From Pseudomonadota bacterium (GTDB lineage Bacteria > Pseudomonadota > Alphaproteobacteria > Sphingomonadales > Sphingomonadaceae), in contig JAEXFD010000027.1 in NCBI GenBank assembly GCA_023400405.1, positions 65,359-129,358 of the forward strand: a stretch of DNA of 64,000 nucleotides, read 5' to 3'. Numbering within the stretch: position 1 is the stretch's first letter; each line of letters begins with the position of its first letter. This document shows positions 25,176-40,628 of the stretch, one piece after another. Both the position numbers and the translations under genes were made by a program. The notes under the pieces are model-generated. The model was given only the letters and a program-made list of their open reading frames with translations. It was not told where the DNA came from and made no database searches.

Positions 25176-26354
25176 ATGATGCGCGTCATCCTGGCGGCCG
25201 GGCCCGCGGTCCTGGCGCTGCTTTCGTCTCTCCCCGCGGTGGCGCAGGAGGCCGCGCCGCCGCAGCCGCCGCTGACCGTTTCCGGCAGTTATCGCCTCGA
25301 CCTGGTCGGCGTGGCGGCCGATGGGCGGGCCATGCGCGCCACCGGGCTGGACGACCTGTTCGTCGAGGCGGACGCCGATCTCGATCGGCTCGCCGGCTGG
25401 CAGGGCGCGCGGCTGCACGTCGATGTGCTCAACAATCTCGGCGGCCGGCCCAATGACCGCGCGGGCACGCTGCAGGGGATCGACAATATCGAAGTGGCCC
25501 ATCCCCGCCTGCGCCTGTTCCAGGCCTGGATCGAGCAGTCGCTCGGCAAGGCGACGAGCTTGCGCGCCGGCCTCTACGACCTCAACAGCGAATTCTACAG
25601 CAACGATGCTGCGGCGCTGCTGATCCAGCCGGCATTTGGCGTGGGATCGGAGATCGCCGCCACCGGCACCAACGGCCCCTCGATCTTTCCGATCACGGCG
25701 CTGGCCCTGCGGATCGAACATCGCGTCGGCGCCGGCGGCTTCGTGCGTGCCGCTGCCATCAACGCGACCGCCGGCGTGATCGGCGACCGGCACGGCTCGG
25801 CGTTCGATTTCCACCACGGCGCATTGCTGATCGGCGAAGCAGGCGTGGAGAGGCACGGCGCCAAGATCGCACTGGGCGCCTGGGGCTATACCCAGCGCCA
25901 GGACGACATCGCCGCGACCGATGCGGGCGGCGATCCGATCCGGCGTGCTGCCCATGGCGCCTATCTGATCGCACAGACCGCCCTGAACGATCCGGACGGC
26001 CGGTTCGCGACCAGCCTGTTCGTGCGTGCCGGGATTTCGGACGGGCACACCACGCCGTTCAAGGGCGGATGGCAGGCGGGCCTGCTCGCGACGCACATAT
26101 TTCCGGGCCGGCCCGACAGCCAGCTTTCGATCGGCGCCCAGCATGCCGAGATCGCGCGCGGCTATCGGGACGCGCTGCGCAGCGGCGGCACGCAGGCGGC
26201 GGACAACGAGCATGCCGTGGAGCTGACCTATTCGGACAAGCCCGCCCGCTTCCTGACCCTCCAGCCCGATTTGCAGCTGGTCTGGAACCGGGGCGGGGAC
26301 GCGCGGGCGGATCGGGTGACGGTGGCGACGTTGCGAGTGACGCTCGAATACTAG
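25176..26354 (+). CDS. OprB-family carbohydrate porin
   Basis: This is a 392-residue outer-membrane protein with a signal peptide (VLALLSSLPAVAQE). Barrel features include FVEADADLDRLAGWQGARLHVDVLNNLGG, LFQAWIEQSLG and AGLYDLNSEFYSNDAAALLIQ, which are typical of the OprB family (split here into short motifs). The last strand ends LRVTLEY, with a terminal aromatic residue. It likely admits sugars or other small solutes. It is divergent from the chemoreceptor; no sugar genes are beside it. ATG at 25176 or 25179. Confidence 0.87.
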   Translation: MMRVILAAGPAVLALLSSLPAVAQEAAPPQPPLTVSGSYRLDLVGVAADGRAMRATGLDDLFVEADADLDRLAGWQGARLHVDVLNNLGGRPNDRAGTLQGIDNIEVAHPRLRLFQAWIEQSLGKATSLRAGLYDLNSEFYSNDAAALLIQPAFGVGSEIAATGTNGPSIFPITALALRIEHRVGAGGFVRAAAINATAGVIGDRHGSAFDFHHGALLIGEAGVERHGAKIALGAWGYTQRQDDIAATDAGGDPIRRAAHGAYLIAQTALNDPDGRFATSLFVRAGISDGHTTPFKGGWQAGLLATHIFPGRPDSQLSIGAQHAEIARGYRDALRSGGTQAADNEHAVELTYSDKPARFLTLQPDLQLVWNRGGDARADRVTVATLRVTLEY

Positions 26355-26407
26355 AGAAAAGGGCCCGCATGCTTGCGGATCGGCGCGGCCGGCGCGAAAG
26401 GGGCGGC

Positions 26408-26668
26408 ATGGATCTCGACGCGCTGCTGCTCCACTATTTCGGCACCGACATGCCCGAGGACCTGCCCGAAGCCGAACGCGAGCGTGGGCAGGAGCGGCTG
26501 CGCATCGATTTCGGCGTCGAGCGCGAGCCGTCGCGCCGCTTCGCGCTGTGGGTGCTGATGGAAGGCCTGGGCATCGCGCCGCTTCCCGCCGATGCCTTCG
26601 CGAAGGCGCCGGACCTCAAGGCCGCGGCGGACCGCTATCTCGACGCGGCATGGAAGCTCGATCGCTGA
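26408..26668 (+). CDS. Small acidic protein of unknown function
   Basis: This is an 86-residue soluble protein (MDLDALLLHYFGTDMPEDL to YLDAAWKLDR) without a signal peptide or known motif. GGGGCGGC precedes the ATG at 26408. Codon use matches its neighbours, and it has the look of a conserved sphingomonad hypothetical. It follows the porin gene by 53 bases on the same strand. Confidence 0.65.
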   Translation: MDLDALLLHYFGTDMPEDLPEAERERGQERLRIDFGVEREPSRRFALWVLMEGLGIAPLPADAFAKAPDLKAAADRYLDAAWKLDR

Positions 26669-26682
26669 GCCGCCGCGCCGCC

Positions 26683-26883
26683 TCAACAGTTTCCTGAAAG
26701 CTGGAGCGTCAGCGAACGGTGCACCTGCGCCTCGATTCGGCTGGCGGCCGGGATCGCTGCGGTCCGGCCGCTGAACAATCCGCCAAGGAGGATCGGCGTG
26801 CCCTGCGGGAGTGGCCTGCTCTCGCTGCAATTGGCTTCCTGCGGCGCGAAGGCCAGCACCGCTGCAGCGAAAGCGACGATCAT
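26683..26883 (-). CDS. Putative small secreted protein (uncertain)
   Basis: A 66-residue reading frame starts with a signal-peptide-like N-terminus (MIVAFAAAVLAFAPQEANC) and GGGGA five to six bases upstream. The mature part is SESRPLPQGTPILLGGL and onwards. The same frame stays open to a GTG at 27021, which has GGAG eight bases upstream and begins MIATLLSVCLAASAQD, a second signal-like start giving 112 residues. Which start is used, or whether the gene is real, cannot be decided here. The stretch from 26669 to 27147 contains nothing else convincing. Confidence 0.4.
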   Translation of the reverse strand: MIVAFAAAVLAFAPQEANCSESRPLPQGTPILLGGLFSGRTAAIPAASRIEAQVHRSLTLQLSGNC

Positions 26884-27147
26884 TGCGTCCCCGTTGGCGC
26901 CGGTTCGGCCGAAATGGGCGTGTCGCCCGGCCCGGTGCCGCAACGACGGGCCAAGCGTCGTGGCGCTCGGCACGTCCTGCGCCGAGGCTGCCAAGCAGAC
27001 GGAAAGTAACGTTGCAATCACCGTGAAGTCTCCACAGATGATCTTTCGCCGGGCGCGGTGCGCAACGCAGGACTCTTGTCGCGCCAGTCCAGTTGCGGCA
27101 ATCCAGTGCCGCCCGAGGGGAATCGGGCAGTCTTTATGGGGGGAATG

Positions 27148-27555
27148 ATGAAGGTTCGTATTGCGCTCGCCGCCGCGGCGATGCTTGCCGCCGCTCCGTC
27201 GATGGTGTCGGCGCAGGACAAGAACGGCAGAGGCGACAGGCATTATGTCGTCGTCAACGAAGATGTCGGCGTGCCCGTGTTCGCCACCGACCTGCCCGAT
27301 CACCCATACAAGGTACTCGGCGAAGTGAAGGCGGGCGTGCGCAAGGCGACCGTGTTCAGCAAGGGAGCCTCGCAGGGCAAGATCTACCGCGAATTGTGGG
27401 AACGCGCGCAGAAGATGGGCGCCGATGCCGTGATCAACGCCCAATATGGCAATTCGCACGTCACCGCGCTGAGCTGGGGCAAGACCAACGCCACCGGCAC
27501 CGCGATCAAGTTCCTGACAGCCGAGGAAATCGCTGCGGGTGCCGCGGCGAAGTGA
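27148..27555 (+). CDS. Secreted YbjQ/heavy-metal-binding-like small protein
   Basis: This is a 135-residue protein with a signal peptide (VRIALAAAAMLAAAPSMVSAQD). The mature domain has VLGEVKAGV, LWERAQKMGADAVINAQYG and ATGTAIKFL, resembling the small alpha/beta fold in which GADAVI is conserved (YbjQ-like). Function is unknown. G-rich sequence precedes the paired ATGs at 27145 and 27148; the second is preferred by spacing. Confidence 0.7.
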   Translation: MKVRIALAAAAMLAAAPSMVSAQDKNGRGDRHYVVVNEDVGVPVFATDLPDHPYKVLGEVKAGVRKATVFSKGASQGKIYRELWERAQKMGADAVINAQYGNSHVTALSWGKTNATGTAIKFLTAEEIAAGAAAK

Positions 27556-27681
27556 GGCCGTGACCCTTGAGTGCCACCGTCTTGTCCGGGGGCGGCTCCA
27601 GTGGCTGCCGACCCGGAGAGCCGCTCCGGCGCTCTGCGGCAAGCAAGGCTCGATCCACAAGCGGCGCTTATCCTTTTTGCG

Positions 27682-27711
27682 ACGAATCTGATTCGTGCCG
27701 CTGCAAGCGGC
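27682..27711. promoter_or_regulatory. Two adjacent palindromes upstream of the cupin gene
   Basis: ACGAATC-T-GATTCGT (27682-27696) is followed immediately by GCCGCT-GCA-AGCGGC (27697-27711). The first contains two GANTC (CcrM methylation) sites, one per arm. The pair ends 16 bases before the cupin start, where an operator could block or aid initiation. No regulator gene is adjacent. Confidence 0.5.
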
Positions 27712-27727
27712 AATCTAAATTCTGCGG

Positions 27728-28060
27728 ATGAGCCAATCCGTACCCGTAGACCTCGCCGCCCAGCACCGCGCGGTTCGCGAGCCTTATTGGAAAGCTTCGC
27801 TAACTCGGGTGAACGACCATGAGGTGCGGATGAGCGTGATGACTACCGCCTTTGATTGGCACGTCCATCCGACTTCGGACGAGACGTTCCTGGTGCTGGA
27901 AGGCGAAGTGGTCCTCTCCTTCGAGGAGGGCGAGGGCGTACTCAGGCCAGGGCAGCTGTTCACCGTGCCGCGCGGGGTCCGCCACAAGACGCGGCCGGGC
28001 GGCGAGCGATCGGTCAACCTGACATTCGAGCGGGCGGACGCCGTCACTCTCTTCGACTAG
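27728..28060 (+). CDS. Small cupin-domain protein
   Basis: This is a 110-residue single-domain cupin. Cupin motif 1 is HVHPTSDETFLVLEGE, with metal-ligand His/His/Glu, and motif 2 is LFTVPRGVRHKTRP. No other domain is attached. Such proteins bind small molecules or isomerise sugars; the specific role is unknown. It is convergent with rpoC. Confidence 0.88.
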   Translation: MSQSVPVDLAAQHRAVREPYWKASLTRVNDHEVRMSVMTTAFDWHVHPTSDETFLVLEGEVVLSFEEGEGVLRPGQLFTVPRGVRHKTRPGGERSVNLTFERADAVTLFD

Positions 28061-28095
28061 GCACCGCGGATTGGGCCTCGGACAGCTGAAGCTCA

Positions 28096-28133
28096 AAGAA
28101 AAAGCCGCCGCCCGGAGGTCCCGGACGGCGGCT
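28096..28133 (-). terminator. Intrinsic terminator downstream of rpoC
   Basis: On the minus strand a 13-base-pair stem (arms at 28121-28133 and 28103-28115, one G-U pair) with a five-base loop is followed by TTTTTCTTT. It starts 37 bases after the rpoC stop, a textbook end for that transcript. Confidence 0.93.
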
Positions 28134-28169
28134 CGTTTCTTCAGCGCTTCGAGCGGCTGAGCGGGCCGA

Positions 28170-32456
<4,287 letters not shown>

Positions 32457-32555
32457 CTTTATTCCTTCTGCGGGAATGCCCCGCGAAAATCATTCAGAGA
32501 GGAGAACAGGCGGACCGCCCTCCCCCGCCGAAGCGAGGAAGGGCGCTTGATCCGG
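32457..32555 (-). other. rpoB-rpoC spacer: putative junction between two genomes
   Basis: This 99-base spacer holds two hairpins on the minus strand. One has 12-base-pair arms at 32517-32528 and 32533-32544 with a C(UUCG)G tetraloop. The other is GCGGG-GCATT-CCCGC at 32470-32484, just before the AAGGA ribosome-binding site of rpoC. Genes to the left resemble sphingomonads and genes to the right resemble Brevundimonas/Caulobacter, so the switch lies here or in the conserved gene ends beside it. Confidence 0.6.
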
Positions 32556-36671
<4,116 letters not shown>

Positions 36672-36991
36672 TCTGTTTTCCCAATCGCGGCCCCTTGCGA
36701 GGCCCGCTCTCAATGCAGCAGCCACGGCGCGCCGACCGGCGATCCGTGACCGTAAATGTCTCTCGGCGCCCACCCTCGATCCGCGAGCGGATCAGGACGC
36801 CTGGATGTATCCGCCCCCTTGGGGAGGGGCGACGCCTTCGCACCGGTCGGAGGGCGACAAACCGGGCCTCGGCGCTTTCGCGCGGGATTCAGGGAATCTG
36901 CGAACGCGCATATATACACCCTTCTTCGGCGAAATAAAGGCCCCTCACGCGAGCAGTCGACAGTTTCAATCAGCGTGATAAGCCTAGCCTT
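36672..36991. other. Intergenic region between rpoB and the FKBP lipoprotein gene
   Basis: These 320 bases must contain the promoters of two divergent genes. An AT-rich patch (GCATATATACACC around 36907-36920) stands out in GC-rich DNA and could be a -10 region on either strand. I see no ribosomal protein gene, tRNA or strong terminator. In most proteobacteria rplL would lie here. Confidence 0.6.
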
Positions 36992-37507
36992 ATGAAGCAC
37001 ATCGCCCTGCCCGTTCTCGCCGCCCTGTCGCTTGCCGCCTGCGCCTCGACGCAAGACGCTCGTCTCGCCGAACCGCGCACGCCCGTCGGCCCCGCTACCC
37101 AAGAGAACTGGGAGGTCGGCCAGGCCGCCTATTTGATGTGGAACAGCCAGCAGCGCGGCTGGAGCGTCACGCCCTCCGGTCTGCAGTATCGTCGCGTCGG
37201 CAAGGCCAACCCCAAGGGCGAGCAGCCGACGGCGACCGACACGGTTAAGGTCCACTATCGCGGCACCTTCATCGATGGGCGCGAGTTCGACAGCTCCTAC
37301 TCGCGCAACGAACCGACCAGCTTCCCGCTCAACCGCGTCATCAAGGGGTGGACCGAGGGCGTGGCCCTGATGCGCGAAGGCGAGACCTATGAGTTCGTCA
37401 TCCCCGCCGAGCTGGCTTACGGCCCGCGCTGGATGGGCACGGAGATCCCCGCCAACTCGGCCCTGCGCTTCACGGTCGAGCTGCTTGAGGTGAACCCGGA
37501 GCGCTAG
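36992..37507 (+). CDS. FKBP-type peptidyl-prolyl isomerase lipoprotein
   Basis: This is a 171-residue protein with a lipoprotein signal (LPVLAALSLAAC, lipobox LAAC at residues 14-17). The FKBP domain spans about residues 55-170: TPSGLQYRRVG, DTVKVHYRGTFIDGREFDSS, FPLNRVIKGWTEGVALMREG and IPAELAYGPR, matching the FkpA/Mip core. It catalyses proline isomerisation in periplasmic folding. Its stop shares the bases CTAG (37504-37507) with the convergent DUF2268 gene. Confidence 0.93.
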   Translation: MKHIALPVLAALSLAACASTQDARLAEPRTPVGPATQENWEVGQAAYLMWNSQQRGWSVTPSGLQYRRVGKANPKGEQPTATDTVKVHYRGTFIDGREFDSSYSRNEPTSFPLNRVIKGWTEGVALMREGETYEFVIPAELAYGPRWMGTEIPANSALRFTVELLEVNPER

Positions 37508-38443
37508 TCCAGGTTCATGCCCGGCTTCCAACCGCTCTCGACGAGGAAGGTCTTGGCGTCCGTCATCTGCAATATCTGTCGCAGGGCTTCGCTTTTGTCC
37601 GGAGCGTTCCTGTAATAGGCCTTGGCGATCCGGTAGCCGACCCAGTAGCCGAGGTCGCCAGGCTTCTCAGGCGTTGAATTATAGACCCAGGCCGACAGGT
37701 CGGTCTTGTCCTGATCAGCGATGAAGGCGGTCTCGATCTCGAGTTCACGTCCACGAGTCTGCGGCGCGAGATAGGCATAGGCCGGCGCGCCGATCATCAG
37801 TTCAGTGACGAACTCCGCGACGCCCTCGGCCATCGACACCTCCAGCACCGTGAACTGCTCTTTTTCAGTAAGCTCCGGCGCCTGCTGGGTGTGGACATAC
37901 TCGTGGATCAGAACGCCCACGAAGCGGTCCTCGATGTCGGGATTGATGAAGTCGGTGGCGCAGAGCGCCTCCAAGCCCACCTGGATTCCGTCCACCGGAC
38001 TGCCGACCGCGACCGGGCGGCCGCGACCGATCACAAAGGTCGCTGACGGAAACTGCGCCTCGGGATACTGATCGATGAAACGGGCCAGCCCCTCGGCGAC
38101 CCGCGCACGGACGCGCGGCAGGTGGTCGGCGCAGGCCCGCGCCTCGACATAGATTTCGGGTCGAGCAGCCATGGCGTCCGCCATCCTCGCGCCCGTCACC
38201 CTGCGCACCTTCGCCAGGTGCGTCAGGCCGGTGGAGCCGCCATCCAGATAGGCTTGAAGCTGCTCAGCGCTCGGCCGTCCGGCGGTGCTGTCGTAGCGCA
38301 TAGAAGCGGTCGACGTCGCCGGTCTCGATCACGGGTTCGGGGCTGGCGCGATCCGGCGCCGCCATCTGGGCCGCGAACGTCGGCGACGACGCCGAAAGCG
38401 CCAGCACGGCGGCGACGCTCGCCAGAATCCGCTTCCCGTTCAT
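37504..38443 (-). pseudogene. Secreted DUF2268-type protein, interrupted by a frameshift
   Basis: The 5' part starts at ATG 38443 with a good GGAG six bases upstream and encodes a signal peptide (MNGKRILASVAAVLALSASS) and MAAPDRASPEPVIETGDVDRFYAL, then runs into a stop at 38264. The rest continues in another frame from about 38300 (YDSTAGRPSAEQLQAYLDGG) to 37504, including the zinc-protease-like motif HEYVHTQQ and a matching downstream Glu (MAEGVAEFV). The joint reading DVDRFYAL/YDSTAGRPS is natural for the family, so an indel of about two bases near 38291-38300 splits one gene. It may be a true mutation or a sequence error. Confidence 0.75.
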
Positions 38444-38460
38444 GTGATCTCCATCGCCTT

Positions 38461-38476
38461 GTGACACCGCTGTCAC
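38461..38476. promoter_or_regulatory. Inverted repeat upstream of the DUF2268 gene
   Basis: GTGACA-CCGC-TGTCAC is a perfect dyad ending 18 bases before the DUF2268 start. It could be an operator or promoter-overlapping site; the cognate regulator is unknown. Confidence 0.4.
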
Positions 38477-38625
38477 GCTAGTACGCAATCGGAGCCGGTG
38501 AAATCCGCCTCCGCGCAGGCGACCCAAACATGACGGCGAATTCATACGCCCACGTCGGGCTTGACCATAGCCGCAACGCACAGTGATCTGCTGCGTCCTC
38601 GCCGCCTTGCCGGAAAGTCCCTCTG

Positions 38626-40578
38626 ATGATGCGTCCCGCCGCCCGCCTGCTTGTCACCGCCTGCGCCTCCGCCTTGCTGTTCAGCGCCGGTTCGGCCCTG
38701 GCCCAGGTGGGAACCCCCGCCCTGCCCGTCGCCCTGGCGCCGATCCCGACGGCCAAGGACAAGGCCTATCCCGGCGTCATCAAACTGGACGTCGACGCCA
38801 CCGACATCGACCGCCGCCTGATCCAGGTGCGCCAGACCATTCCCGTCAGCGGTCCCGGCCCTCTGGTCCTCTTCTATCCGCAGTGGATTCCCGGCAACCA
38901 CGGCCCGGTCGGCCCCGTCGCCAACGTCGGCGGCCTGACCTTCACCGCCGAGGGGCGGCGGCTGGAGTGGGTGCGCAACACCGTCCAGCCCTGGGCCTAT
39001 CAGATCGAGGTTCCGGCCGGCGTGACCGAGGTCGAGGCCGCCTTCCAGTGGCTGACGCCCATTGAAGGCAATCAGGGCCGCGTCGTCGTCACGCCCGAGA
39101 TGCTGAACATCCAGTGGGAAAAGGCCCTGCTTTATCCGGCGGGCTATTATTCGCGTCAGATCACCTTCCGGCCGACGTTGAAGCTGCCTCAGGGCTGGAA
39201 CTACGGCGTCGCCCTGGACACCGTCAGCTTCGAGAACGGCCTGGCGACCTTCGCCCCCATCACGCTGGAGCATCTGGCTGACAGCCCCGTCTTCGCCGGC
39301 GCCCACTATCGCCAGATCGACCTTGATCCGGGCGGCCGTTCGCCGGTGCGCCTGAACGTCGTGGCCGATGACGCCAAGATGCTGGAGGCGACGGACGAGC
39401 ACGTCCAACTGCACCGCAATCTGGTCCAGCAGGCCGACCGCCTGTTCGGCGCGCGCCACTTCAACCACTACGACTTCCTGCTGGCCGTGACGGACAAGCT
39501 GGGCGGCATCGGGCTGGAGCACCACCGCTCGTCCGAGAACAGCGTCGATGTGAAGTATTTCACCGATCGCGAGGCGACCCTGGCCGACCGCGACCTGCTG
39601 GGTCACGAATACACCCACAGCTGGAACGGCAAATGGCGCCGCCCGGCCGACCAGCTGACGCCCAATCTGAACGAGCCGCTGCAGAACTCCCTGATGTGGG
39701 TCTATGAGGGCCAGACGCAGTACTGGGGCCTGGTCCTGACCGCCCGCGCGGGCCTGATGTCCAAGCAGCAGGCGCTGGACGTCCTGGCCATGAGCGCCGC
39801 CAGCTTCCAGCACATCCCCGGCCGCCAGTGGCGCGCCATGCAGGACACCACCAACGACCCCATCATCAGCCAACGCCGCCCCCAACCTTGGAGCAGCTAT
39901 CAGCGCAGCGAGGACTATTACCGCGAAGGCGCGCTGATCTGGCTGGACGCCGACACCCTGATCCGCGAGCGGACCGGCGGGAAGAAGTCGCTGGACGACT
40001 TCGCCAAGGCCTTCTTCGGCGTCGAGGACGGCGACTGGGATCCGGCCCCCTACACCTTCGCCGATGTAACCTCGACGCTGAATGGGGTGCAGACGAACGA
40101 CTGGGCCGCCTTCCTGCGCGAACGTCTAGACGCGGTCGGCCCCGACTCGCGCGGACCGCTGGACGGCATTGAGCGCGGCGGCTACCGCCTGGTCTTCAAG
40201 GAGGAGCCGTCCGGCTACATGGGCGCCCTCTACAAGGAGCTGGGGCGCAACGACTTCACCTATTCGCTCGGCTTCATGATGAACGGTGCGAACAAGATCA
40301 CCTCCGTCCTGTGGGGCGGCCCGGCCTTCGAACAAGGCCTGACCTCAGGCTGGGAAGTCGTCGCCGTCGGCGGGCGCGCCGCATCGGCCGACGCGCTGAA
40401 AGAAGCCGTCACCGCCGCCAAGGGGACGTCCGAACCGATCGAGCTGATCCTCAAGAACGGCGACCGCTTCCGGACGGTGCGCTTCGACTACCACGACGGC
40501 CTGCGCTATCCGCATCTTGAACGGATCGAAGGCACGCCCGACCGACTGGGCGACATCCTGTCGCCTCGCCGCCGATAA
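38626..40578 (+). CDS. M61-family (glycyl) aminopeptidase, copy 1
   Basis: This is a 650-residue secreted peptidase with a signal peptide (LLVTACASALLFSAGSALAQ). An M61 N-terminal beta domain covers about residues 40-210. The zinc motif HEYTH lies at residues 327-331, with GGIGLEHHRSSEN just before it and a helical domain after it (MWVYEGQTQYWG carries the third-ligand Glu). A PDZ-like C-terminus (SVLWGGPAFEQGLTSGWEVV) ends SPRRR. The family removes N-terminal residues, preferring Gly/Ala. A homologous gene follows after 50 bases. Confidence 0.93.
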   Translation: MMRPAARLLVTACASALLFSAGSALAQVGTPALPVALAPIPTAKDKAYPGVIKLDVDATDIDRRLIQVRQTIPVSGPGPLVLFYPQWIPGNHGPVGPVANVGGLTFTAEGRRLEWVRNTVQPWAYQIEVPAGVTEVEAAFQWLTPIEGNQGRVVVTPEMLNIQWEKALLYPAGYYSRQITFRPTLKLPQGWNYGVALDTVSFENGLATFAPITLEHLADSPVFAGAHYRQIDLDPGGRSPVRLNVVADDAKMLEATDEHVQLHRNLVQQADRLFGARHFNHYDFLLAVTDKLGGIGLEHHRSSENSVDVKYFTDREATLADRDLLGHEYTHSWNGKWRRPADQLTPNLNEPLQNSLMWVYEGQTQYWGLVLTARAGLMSKQQALDVLAMSAASFQHIPGRQWRAMQDTTNDPIISQRRPQPWSSYQRSEDYYREGALIWLDADTLIRERTGGKKSLDDFAKAFFGVEDGDWDPAPYTFADVTSTLNGVQTNDWAAFLRERLDAVGPDSRGPLDGIERGGYRLVFKEEPSGYMGALYKELGRNDFTYSLGFMMNGANKITSVLWGGPAFEQGLTSGWEVVAVGGRAASADALKEAVTAAKGTSEPIELILKNGDRFRTVRFDYHDGLRYPHLERIEGTPDRLGDILSPRRR

Positions 40579-40628
40579 CGCCTCCTGCCAAGCCTAATAC
40601 CGACCGCTTTCTGAGTTCTGGATACCCG

